Source: Gemmataceae bacterium (lineage in GTDB: Bacteria; Planctomycetota; Planctomycetia; Gemmatales; Gemmataceae). Taken from it: DNA of 47,123 nt. The stretch covers positions 1 through 47,123 of the forward strand of contig SHZZ01000027.1 of NCBI GenBank assembly GCA_009692005.1. Reading direction: 5' to 3'. Positions 41,260 through 47,123 of the stretch are shown here, piece by piece. The stretch's first letter is position 1. Each line of letters starts with the position of its first letter. A program made the position numbers and the translations under genes. The notes beneath the pieces were generated by a model. The model saw only the letters and a list, made by a program, of their open reading frames with translations. It did no database searches and was not told the DNA's origin.

Positions 41260-43485
41260 TTATTTCCCTGGCGTAGGTTGAAGCTGGATTTTCTTTTTGA
41301 TGTCTTCCACGCGTTCCTCAGGCCGCCGGGCGCGATGGACCAGATACAAATCGACCGCCCTGCGCCAGCATTTTAAACTCTCCTCTTTTTTCCCCAGGCG
41401 GAAATAGACATCCCCCAGATGGTCCCATATCACCGGGTCGTCCTCGCCATCGGGAAGCTTGCTGGCTTTTATTAGCAGGGTCAGCGCTTCTGGCAATTTT
41501 CCCTGGCGGAACAAGACCCACCCCAGGCTGTCGATGTGGGCGCCGCTCTCGGGTTCATAGAGAAGTTGCGTGCTGGTGGCGCGCTGCTTTTCGTCCAGGT
41601 CGAGCGCCTTGCGGATCATGCGCTCGGCCGCGTCCAGGTTAAGATTTCGGTCGGCCCACTGGTACCCGAGGTCGTTGTTGGCGGTGACATCGGCAGAGTC
41701 GATCTCAAGGACTTTCAACAGTTGCTCTTCGGATTTCTTGTGGTCCTTGCTGTGGGAGTAAATGCCGCTGAGTGTGTAGCGGATATCGCGAATTTCGTTG
41801 GGCGCCTGGTAGTCGGCAAAGAGGGCCAGGACTTCTTTTTCGGCCTGGTCGGATTTCCCCATCTGACCCAGCATGCTGGCGCGGTAGCGTTTGCAAAATA
41901 GTTTTTCCCGGTCTTGCGATTCCTGGATGGCCAGATCGATGGCGGCGAGGCAATCGCTATCCTTTTCCAGATGAAAGTAGGCGCCGGCAAGTTCAATGTG
42001 GAAAAGCACCCTGCTGGTGGCCATTGCTTGCGTCAGCCCTTGCTTGCAGACTTCAATAATTCTCTGGTGATTATGGGTCAGGCGAAGGACGCGCAGAAGG
42101 CCGGAGTAGACTTCGTGTTCTGACTGAGGGTTGCCCTTGGTTTGCTCCAGAGAATTCTGGAAGAGGTTTTCCGCGGCCGCGGCGTCCGGTAAACGCGCCG
42201 CCATCGTTCCCAGCGCCACCTTGGTCTCCAGGCCCAAGGGTTGCTTATTTTCCAGCCGACGCAGCGCGGCTTTCACGATCATGCGCGTTAGGCTGGGATC
42301 GGTTTTCAACGCCAGCATCATGGAGCGAACGCGCTGTCCTTGGCTGGGGTCGGGCGGGATGCCTCCTTGCCTTTTCGCCGCCTGGATGGCCAATTCCAAT
42401 CGGGCCAGCGCTTTCTCCGCCCCGGCATCCTTCCCCTCCCGGTAAACTTCGAAGAGGGCGGTGTAGACTTCTTTTCCCGGCGCGGAGAATTCCACGCTTT
42501 CGTAAATGGCCTCGGCGCGCGCCACTTGCCCATGCGACCGCAACTCCTTCGCCAGCAGCAGTTTTAACGGCTGATTGTGAGTGTCACGCGACGAGGCTAA
42601 TTCCAGCTCGCCCAGGATGTCTTTCTCCCGACCCATTTTTTTCTGCAGTTCAATCTTCAACGCATATCCTTCGGTTCCCAGCGGCTGCGTTTTCAAAAAT
42701 TCATCAACGCGAAGGAGCGCCTCTTCGTTCTTTCCATTTTTTGCGTAGACCTGCGCCAGGTTGAACCCCAGGCGGCCGGCGCGCACCGGATCGTGCTTTT
42801 GCGATTGCAGGTAGCGATTTATGGCGGTTTCCGTGTCGCCGCGCTTGAGGGCCAGTCGGCCAAGCCGTTCAAAATTCTGCGCCTTTTCCTGGCGCAATTC
42901 CGTTTCGGTCAGGCCAAGGATTTCCTCGGCGGCGGTGATTTCTAAAACCCGCGCCAGTTCCAGGCCAGTGGCCTCGGCTTTTTTGCCATCGTCGCCGGTG
43001 TCCTGCAGCAAGGCCAGGTCGTGCAGCACGCGCATTTTCAACTCGTGCTTTTCCTTGGCCAATGGCGACTTGGCCAGTTTTTCCAATAGTTCCTCAACCT
43101 CTTTCAACCGGCCCAGGGCCCGAAGTTGCTGAACATATACCAAAGTGGTTTCCAGGCTTTCCGGGTCCCGTTCGAGTACGAACCGGCAAGCAGACATCGC
43201 TTCCTCGATGCGATCCAGGGCAAGGAAGATGGGAATCATGGCCTTGCGCGGCGCCACCGCCTGGGGGTTCAGTTTGATCGATTCCTCGAAAGCCTTCAGG
43301 GCATCGAGCAGACGGTTTTCCTTTTCATAAAGGAGCCCGGCGCCATAGAGACGGACCGCCTCGGCTTTTTTTTCCTTCTCCTGGTTGGCGGGGAGCGGGT
43401 CAAGCCTCTTGGGCGGGTCGGAAACCTGCAAGGCAAACCCCATCCCTGGGGCGATTAGCAACAGTAAAAGAACAGCATTGCGCAT
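41260..43485 (-). CDS. Large exported TPR-repeat protein
   Basis: 741 residues from ATG 43485, with GGAGGGG 6 nt upstream; an in-frame ATG at 43500 would add five residues ahead of the signal peptide. A signal peptide (1-19) is followed by at least ten TPR-type units along the chain, for example YGAGLLYEKENRLLDALKAFEESIKLNP near 50-78, LGFNLAQVYAKNGKNEEALLRV near 245, and the last ones near 605-710. The chain ends in a charged helix. Presumably periplasmic or surface-exposed scaffold; partner unknown. Upstream folD is 73 bp away on the same strand. Confidence 0.82.
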   Translation of the reverse strand: MRNAVLLLLLIAPGMGFALQVSDPPKRLDPLPANQEKEKKAEAVRLYGAGLLYEKENRLLDALKAFEESIKLNPQAVAPRKAMIPIFLALDRIEEAMSACRFVLERDPESLETTLVYVQQLRALGRLKEVEELLEKLAKSPLAKEKHELKMRVLHDLALLQDTGDDGKKAEATGLELARVLEITAAEEILGLTETELRQEKAQNFERLGRLALKRGDTETAINRYLQSQKHDPVRAGRLGFNLAQVYAKNGKNEEALLRVDEFLKTQPLGTEGYALKIELQKKMGREKDILGELELASSRDTHNQPLKLLLAKELRSHGQVARAEAIYESVEFSAPGKEVYTALFEVYREGKDAGAEKALARLELAIQAAKRQGGIPPDPSQGQRVRSMMLALKTDPSLTRMIVKAALRRLENKQPLGLETKVALGTMAARLPDAAAAENLFQNSLEQTKGNPQSEHEVYSGLLRVLRLTHNHQRIIEVCKQGLTQAMATSRVLFHIELAGAYFHLEKDSDCLAAIDLAIQESQDREKLFCKRYRASMLGQMGKSDQAEKEVLALFADYQAPNEIRDIRYTLSGIYSHSKDHKKSEEQLLKVLEIDSADVTANNDLGYQWADRNLNLDAAERMIRKALDLDEKQRATSTQLLYEPESGAHIDSLGWVLFRQGKLPEALTLLIKASKLPDGEDDPVIWDHLGDVYFRLGKKEESLKCWRRAVDLYLVHRARRPEERVEDIKKKIQLQPTPGK

Positions 43486-43572
43486 GGGATTCCCCTCCAT
43501 CCATGGAGGTTAAAATGAACAAGGGACAGGGGAGAATTGTACTCGACTTGGCAAAAGAAGTGCTAGTGCGGT

Positions 43573-44436
43573 TCAACGAGACAAGGCCAGGCGAGCCGCT
43601 TGCAGGGTGTTGTGCAAAAGCATGGCGATGGTCATGGGGCCAATGCCGCCGGGAACCGGGGTAATGGCGCTGGCTACCTTTTTAACTTCTTCAAAATCGA
43701 CATCACCGGCCAACTTGCCATCCTCCTGCCGATTGATGCCCACATCAATAACAACCGCGCCAGGGCGAACCATGCCAGCCGTGACAAAGCGGGCCTTGCC
43801 AATGGCCGCCACCAGGATGTCGGCTTGCCGGGTCAGCGAGGCCAGGTTTTCCGTGCGGCTGTGGCAAGTGGTAACCGTGGCGTCCAGGCCCTGCTGCAAA
43901 AGTATCAAACCCATCGGCTTGCCTACAATTGTGCTGCGGCCGAGGACGACCACATGTTTTCCCGCAACGGGGATATAGTTTCTCTGCAATAAGATTAACA
44001 CGCCATGCGGCGTGCAGGGGAGGAAGCGAGGCCGCCCGGAGGCTAGCAACCCGAGGCTTTCAGGCCCGAACCCGTCCACATCTTTACCCGGCGCAACCGC
44101 GTCTAAAACCAGGTTGGTATCCAGGTGCTTTGGCAAAGGCAACTGCACCAAAATGCCGTGAACTTTCGGGTCGTGGTTTAACTGGGAAATCAATCCGAGC
44201 AGGTCGGCCTGGGAACTGTTTTCAGGCAACTGATGCAGCCAGCTTGAAAAACCCGACTTCTCGCAAGCTTTTTGCTTGTTGCGGACATAGACCTGGCTGG
44301 CCGGATTTTCACCAACTAGAACCGCGGCAAGGCCTGGAGGCAAGCCACGCTCTTGTTGAAATTGCTGCGCTTGCAGGGCTAGTTCTCCCTGGAGAGTTTG
44401 CGCCAGGAATTTGCCATCGAGGAGCTTCGCGGTCAT
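43573..44436 (-). CDS. folD: Bifunctional methylenetetrahydrofolate dehydrogenase/cyclohydrolase FolD
   Basis: 287 residues. Oxidises 5,10-methylene-THF and hydrolyses the product to 10-formyl-THF, in one-carbon metabolism. [14 protein letters not shown] with the catalytic Lys, [21 protein letters not shown], the dinucleotide-binding [13 protein letters not shown] and the C-terminal [14 protein letters not shown] are all intact. Prx gene starts upstream on the same strand; the gap to it is 57 bp. Confidence 0.94.
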   Translation of the reverse strand: MTAKLLDGKFLAQTLQGELALQAQQFQQERGLPPGLAAVLVGENPASQVYVRNKQKACEKSGFSSWLHQLPENSSQADLLGLISQLNHDPKVHGILVQLPLPKHLDTNLVLDAVAPGKDVDGFGPESLGLLASGRPRFLPCTPHGVLILLQRNYIPVAGKHVVVLGRSTIVGKPMGLILLQQGLDATVTTCHSRTENLASLTRQADILVAAIGKARFVTAGMVRPGAVVIDVGINRQEDGKLAGDVDFEEVKKVASAITPVPGGIGPMTIAMLLHNTLQAARLALSR

Positions 44437-44493
44437 GCCAGAGTTTCCCAGGCTGGCCGGAAGGAGAAGCCTCCCGGCTCAGCCGATTCAGGT

Positions 44494-45078
44494 TCAGGTT
44501 TTTTCGAAGTACGCCTTCGACCCCTTGGGGTCGGCCTTCATCGTGGCCTGACCGGGTTTCCAGTTGGCAGGGCAAACTTCACCGTTTTTCTCGAAATTCT
44601 GCAAAGCGTCCACCACGCGGATCACTTCCTCCACGCTGCGCCCAATTGGCAGGTCATTGACCAGCGCGTGGCGGATCACGCCTTCCTTGTCGATGAGGAA
44701 AAGCCCGCGCAGTGCGATGCCAGCGTCTTCAAGTAGCACGCCATAGGCCCGCGAAATGTTTTTGTTGAGGTCGGCAAGCAGCGGATACTTGATGCCGCCC
44801 AGGCCGCCTTGCTTCCTCGGGATCTGGTTCCACGCCAAGTGGGTGAAATGGCTATCGACGCTGACGCCAAGGACTTCGGTGTTCCGCTTTTTGAATTCCT
44901 CCAGCTTGTCCTGGAAAGCTACGATTTCCGTCGGGCAGACGAAGGTAAAATCGAGAGGATAAAAATAAAGGACGACATGCTTGCCGCGGTAGTCGGACAG
45001 CTTGATGTCCTTGAACTCTTCGCCCACAAGTGCCTTGGCGCAGAAATCCGGCGCTGGCAGCGATACTTTTGCAGTCAT
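44494..45078 (-). CDS. Typical 2-Cys peroxiredoxin
   Basis: 194 residues from ATG 45078, with GGAGA 7 nt upstream; ATG 45090 adds four residues. Reduces hydrogen peroxide and organic peroxides. Peroxidatic Cys48 in FTFVCPTE and resolving Cys169 in [10 protein letters not shown] identify the Prx1/AhpC type. The C-terminal YFEKT resembles the YF motif of robust/sensitive forms, but the tail is short. Neither an AhpF nor a thioredoxin reductase gene is near; the reducing partner is unknown. Confidence 0.92.
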   Translation of the reverse strand: MTAKVSLPAPDFCAKALVGEEFKDIKLSDYRGKHVVLYFYPLDFTFVCPTEIVAFQDKLEEFKKRNTEVLGVSVDSHFTHLAWNQIPRKQGGLGGIKYPLLADLNKNISRAYGVLLEDAGIALRGLFLIDKEGVIRHALVNDLPIGRSVEEVIRVVDALQNFEKNGEVCPANWKPGQATMKADPKGSKAYFEKT

Positions 45079-45211
45079 CTGTTTCTCCAATTTATGGTGA
45101 TAAGTCAGCTTGAGAGATTCTAGGAATTATTTCCGCCCCGAGATCTGCGAAACTTTTCGTAAAAGCAATTGCCGGGGTGTTCCACCAGGGCCTTTTCTGA
45201 AAAGTCGGCGC

Positions 45212-45772
45212 TCACCGCTTGGCTTCGTCAACCCGTTTTCGAACCAGCTCCCATTCCCCTGCCACTCCGAGCTTATCCGCCCAGGCGTTGATGTAGGCCC
45301 GATCCAGTTTGTCGCCTAGCAGCTTCATCATCCCGCCGATGTCGCGCAAGTGCTTATCGCCCGCGCCTCCACTGAGTCGATAGTAGACTAGCTTGTTTAG
45401 CAGCACATCTTCCGGCGAACCGAACCAGGCTGAATACTCCCCCTCGTTTGTGATCCGCTTGATCCGGGTCGCTTCGGAACGAGCAAACTCGGTGTCGGGC
45501 GGCACGATCACATCGACTTTCAATCCCGACGCGGGGTGCAAAATATTGAATTGAAAGCGCCACGCCACCGCCTCCCGGGCTGCCGGCTCTGAGAGGTAAT
45601 ACTCGGGCGCAGGAAACGCCGCGCACAAGGACGCGACATTGGCCAGGGTCAACTCGGCGACCATATCCACATCATTGGTAAAACGCGGCTCACCGTAGGC
45701 CATGCTGGCCATCGAGCCGACCACGCGATAGGCAACCCCCTGCGCCTCGAAGAAATCGGCCAGGCGCTGCAT
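45212..45772 (-). CDS. Nucleotidyltransferase-fold protein (MNT/AbiEii-like or DUF6036-like)
   Basis: 186 residues from ATG 45772; a TTG immediately before it (45775) is an alternative. The core has GSMAS (19-23) and NDVDMV with D34 and D36, the GS-x-DxD pattern of nucleotidyltransferases, and a third acidic residue candidate in LKVDVIVP. A DUF6036/AbiEii-like helical C-terminus with EDVLLNKLVYYRLSGGAGDKHLRDI follows. Such proteins occur both as toxin-like enzymes and as housekeeping-like orphans. Two tiny genes lie directly upstream on the same strand. Confidence 0.7.
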   Translation of the reverse strand: MQRLADFFEAQGVAYRVVGSMASMAYGEPRFTNDVDMVAELTLANVASLCAAFPAPEYYLSEPAAREAVAWRFQFNILHPASGLKVDVIVPPDTEFARSEATRIKRITNEGEYSAWFGSPEDVLLNKLVYYRLSGGAGDKHLRDIGGMMKLLGDKLDRAYINAWADKLGVAGEWELVRKRVDEAKR

Positions 45773-45800
45773 CAACTCATGCGGTTGCAGTTCTGATGAA

Positions 45801-46022
45801 TTAATAATTCACCACCCCATGACTGATGCGCCGGGCGATTTCTCGGTTGACCTGTTCGCTGTTCCAGTCGGGGTGTTCTGTGCGAATGGCCCCGCGCAGG
45901 ATCACCCGGGCCGACTTCCACATCTGCCCGGCGATCCGCAGCCGCTCCACTTCGGTCTTTTGCCGCAGAATATCCGCCATGGCATCGTCCATCACTTCGA
46001 AAACCGGTTCAGGTGAGTTCAT
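45801..46022 (-). CDS. 73-residue helical protein next to the nucleotidyltransferase
   Basis: ATG 46022 to TAA, all alpha-helical by residue pattern, with EVMDDAMADILRQKTEVERLRIAGQMW in the first half and ILRGAIRTEHPDWNSEQVNREIARRISHG after it. I recall similar short proteins adjacent to nucleotidyltransferase genes, but no function is known to me. It ends 28 bp before the nucleotidyltransferase start. Antitoxin or cofactor role is only inferred from the layout. Confidence 0.6.
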   Translation of the reverse strand: MNSPEPVFEVMDDAMADILRQKTEVERLRIAGQMWKSARVILRGAIRTEHPDWNSEQVNREIARRISHGVVNY

Positions 46023-46120
46023 GCTTTGGCTTCCACGGCCTTCCCTGCTGCATTGATGGCCTTGCTGATGGCCCGCCGGTTCTTTTTCAGCCTGGCGTTG
46101 TACCTACAGCCGGCACCCAT
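46019..46120 (-). CDS. Small basic ORF (33 residues) coupled to the 73-residue gene
   Basis: ATG 46120 begins MGAGCRYNARLKKNRR and the stop TGA overlaps the ATG of the next gene (ATGA, 4 bp). The chain is strongly basic (R/K-rich) with a helical C-terminal half. A short purine run (TAGG) lies directly before the start codon. Support comes from the overlap and the basic composition; it is too short for a domain call and could be a chance ORF. Confidence 0.4.
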   Translation of the reverse strand: MGAGCRYNARLKKNRRAISKAINAAGKAVEAKA

Positions 46121-46164
46121 CCTACAATACCGAAAAAGGAACAGCTATTTCCCTGCGGCAGCTT

Positions 46165-46202
46165 TTAAGAAAGAAGCCGCCCGCGAAAACTCGCGAGCGG
46201 CT
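46165..46202 (-). terminator. Rho-independent terminator downstream of the tRNA/tmRNA fragment
   Basis: Read on the minus strand: a 12-bp stem with one G-U pair (AGCCGCTCGCGA at 46202-46191 with TCGCGGGCGGCT at 46186-46175), loop GTTT, then TCTTTCTT. Its position, a few bases past the 3' end of the tRNA-like fragment, matches the native terminator of a stable-RNA gene. Confidence 0.7.
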
Positions 46203-46207
46203 TTAAG

Positions 46208-46229
46208 TGGAGGCGGCGGGAATCGAACC
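46208..46229 (-). other. 3'-terminal fragment of a tRNA or tmRNA gene (att-site-like)
   Basis: On the minus strand the sequence reads GGTTCGATTCCCGCC followed by GCCTCCA: the T-loop TTCGATT, the 3' side of the T-stem and the 3' acceptor strand with an A discriminator (no CCA encoded within the visible end). The bases 5' of it do not pair as a T-stem, and no GGAGGC-type 5' acceptor lies within the next 100 bp, so only the fragment is here. This is what a tyrosine integrase leaves at one end of an element inserted into a tRNA/tmRNA 3' end. Which RNA it came from is not settled; tmRNA and tRNA-Tyr-like ends both look similar. Confidence 0.55.
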
Positions 46230-46380
46230 TATCCGTATTTCCCGGGAAAAACTGATGTTTTGAACATAGGCGGCACAGAATCCGGCACAGTGGCAAGGTT
46301 TCCGGCAGCATAGAGAGGCCTTTCAAAGGATTTATCAAAAGCGATCCTGACCATTGTACGGGGTGGCGAACTGGCGGCGC

Positions 46381-46401
46381 AGTTCGCAGTTCGCAATTCG
46401 C
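46381..46401 (+). repeat. Three tandem 7-bp repeats, left side of an A/T core
   Basis: AGTTCGC, AGTTCGC and AATTCGC follow one another without gap. The reverse complement of the unit (GCGAACT) recurs at 46516-46529 and 46576-46597 on the other side of the A/T core. Confidence 0.7.
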
Positions 46402-46456
46402 AGGCGGGGTAAACCCCATTAGAGAATGGGGTAGTTGGGTACAGCGGAGCCTTGGC

Positions 46457-46506
46457 TATTATATATAATAAATATAATAATTATCTTTAATAATTATATA
46501 TAATAC
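46457..46506 (+). repeat. Almost pure A/T core with internal palindromes
   Basis: Fifty bases contain a single C near the middle (46485). The palindrome ATTATATATAAT occurs twice (46458-46469 and 46493-46504), and TAATAATTAT is directly repeated (46475-46484 and 46488-46497). Such easily melted cores are found at replication origins and at some recombination or transcription control sites. Confidence 0.7.
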
Positions 46507-46515
46507 CTAGGAACT

Positions 46516-46597
46516 GCGAACTGCGAAGTCCTAGACTCTCCCAGGCAGATTACCCAATTTAACTGAGTAGAGTCTGCGAACTGCGAACAGGCGAAGT
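46516..46597 (+). repeat. Inverted 7-bp repeat units, right side of the A/T core
   Basis: GCGAACT/GCGAAGT at 46516-46529, then after 46 bp GCGAACT, GCGAACA and GCGAAGT at 46576-46597. They are inverted relative to the AGTTCGC array at 46381-46401. Further outside, CGGAGCCTTGGC at 46445-46456 is an exact inverted copy of GCCAAGGCTCCG at 46639-46650. Confidence 0.6.
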
Positions 46598-46702
46598 CCG
46601 GCGTTGCCTCCTCCGGGCGAAACCAAGGCTCTGCCGCTGCCAAGGCTCCGGCAAGCGGGGCGGCCTCCAGCGACCGAAACGGGGCAGAAGCGAGATCGGA
46701 GA

Positions 46703-46939
46703 TTACCCGGGGAATGTGTGTAGCTCGTACCCATCGGCGCCTCTTCGAATCACGCGCCTGGCCAAGAGGTTGGGCAACAACACACTGAGCCTGTACGACT
46801 TAGGACAGCCGCTCAACTCCTGTTTGATTGCCGCCGCCTTGGCTGGACCGCGTTCAAGAATTTCCAGGATTTCCTGTTCGGCGGGTGAGAACGGCAACCA
46901 CCAGGCGGGTTGCAAGACCTTTGGTTTTGACTGGTTCAT
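46703..46939 (-). CDS. Small winged-helix-type DNA-binding protein
   Basis: 78 residues from ATG 46939, preceded by AGGAGGTC with 3 nt spacing, a strong site. The chain FSPAEQEILEILERGPAKAAAIKQEL followed by YRLSVLLPNLLARRVIRRGADGYEL has the pattern of a winged helix: helix, turn, recognition helix, then a beta-wing. Probably a regulator of the element to which it belongs. It is preceded by A-tracts and faces the repeat region. Confidence 0.6.
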   Translation of the reverse strand: MNQSKPKVLQPAWWLPFSPAEQEILEILERGPAKAAAIKQELSGCPKSYRLSVLLPNLLARRVIRRGADGYELHTFPG

Positions 46940-46980
46940 TTTGACCTCCTGGATCTTGGGAAAAAATATCGTACCCCGGG

Positions 46981-47028
46981 AAAAAAAAATTTAAACAAAA
47001 AAACTGCAAAAAAAAATTGCAAAAAAAA
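46981..47028. promoter_or_regulatory. A-tract region upstream of the winged-helix gene
   Basis: Four A-runs of 7-10 bases are spaced by 12-15 bp between centres (roughly 46985, 47000, 47012, 47024). Near-helical phasing of A-tracts is known to bend DNA. It lies 42-89 bp upstream of the start at 46939. No clear -35/-10 pair is visible, so the promoter is not located exactly. Confidence 0.35.
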
Positions 47029-47123
47029 TTATGAAATTATTGGCAGCCGGGTTTCCTCTAGCCGCCAAGCTCCGGCAGCCGGCGGGGGGGGTAGGGGGAG
47101 TCAAAAGACCATGGGTAAAATGG

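Noticed and set aside
46026-46313. 95-residue + strand ORF that includes GGGGNRT
   Set aside because: This frame is the antisense reading of the tRNA-like fragment, terminator and small ORF; the motif is a usual artefact of translated tRNA ends.
46229-46354. 41-codon minus-strand ORF whose stop lies at the edge of the tRNA-like fragment, possibly the tail of a tyrosine integrase
   Set aside because: No integrase catalytic residue is in it and the upstream sequence is the repeat region; it is too short to support any call.
1-47123. CRISPR array or rRNA operon
   Set aside because: No regularly spaced direct repeats of CRISPR length and no rRNA-like sequence were noticed on reading; the short tandem repeats at 402-450 and 46381-46597 are too few and too short.

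Overview
The window looks like a chromosomal segment of a planctomycete, most likely of the Gemmata/Gemmataceae type. The evidence is lineage-typical families: a DUF1549/DUF1553 protein with a planctomycete cytochrome domain next to a DUF1501 protein, a second DUF1501 protein, a very large propeller/HEAT/haem-binding protein, a BBP7-type outer-membrane protein, a secreted protein with the N-terminal LEALEARMTP signature, and two short proteins of a kind I associate with planctomycetes. The taxonomic call is an inference from gene content. No rRNA gene is present.

Layout. 1-450 is the right end of an insertion sequence (C-terminal part of an ISNCY-like transposase plus two tandem terminal repeats). 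An HU gene and a small lipoprotein gene follow on the + strand. From 13856 down to 1353 there is a long minus-strand run: citrate synthase, serS, a short uvrC, surE, DinB, DUF2784, a PQQ-type propeller, NIPSNAP, two aspartyl-protease/PDZ proteins and the giant haem-binding protein. From 14055 the + strand carries rlmN and an ECF sigma/anti-sigma/secreted-protein trio. DUF3500 and a BFD-like [2Fe-2S] protein follow on the minus strand. Then a + block runs from 19242 to 26544: BBP7-like porin, aldo/keto reductase, DUF1501, an HPF1-like protein, an RluA-type synthase and two separately encoded halves of a D-glutamate cyclase. After a TPR protein, a GH18/CBM2 secreted protein and ilvC (all minus), the + strand carries an M19 dipeptidase, rnd-thrC-dapB and the DUF1549/1553-DUF1501 pair; a small conserved gene at 32146-32409 lies on the minus strand within this stretch. 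From 45772 back to 40378 the minus strand carries a nucleotidyltransferase, peroxiredoxin, folD, a large TPR protein and yebC.

The right end (about 45212-47123) is accessory in character: a nucleotidyltransferase cassette with two tiny upstream genes, a 3' fragment of a tRNA or tmRNA gene followed by a terminator (an att-site-like scar), an almost pure A/T core flanked by inverted 7-bp repeats, and a small winged-helix gene behind A-tracts. This is read as the edge of an integrated element that continues beyond the window.

Most notable: (i) a bacterial homologue of HPF1, the eukaryotic factor that completes the PARP1/2 active site, keeping an acidic pair where human HPF1 has Asp283-Glu284; (ii) the repeat-flanked A/T core beside the att-like scar; (iii) the two halves of a DGLUCY-like D-glutamate cyclase as adjacent genes; (iv) a UvrC with its nuclease residues but without the C-terminal helix-hairpin-helix domain.
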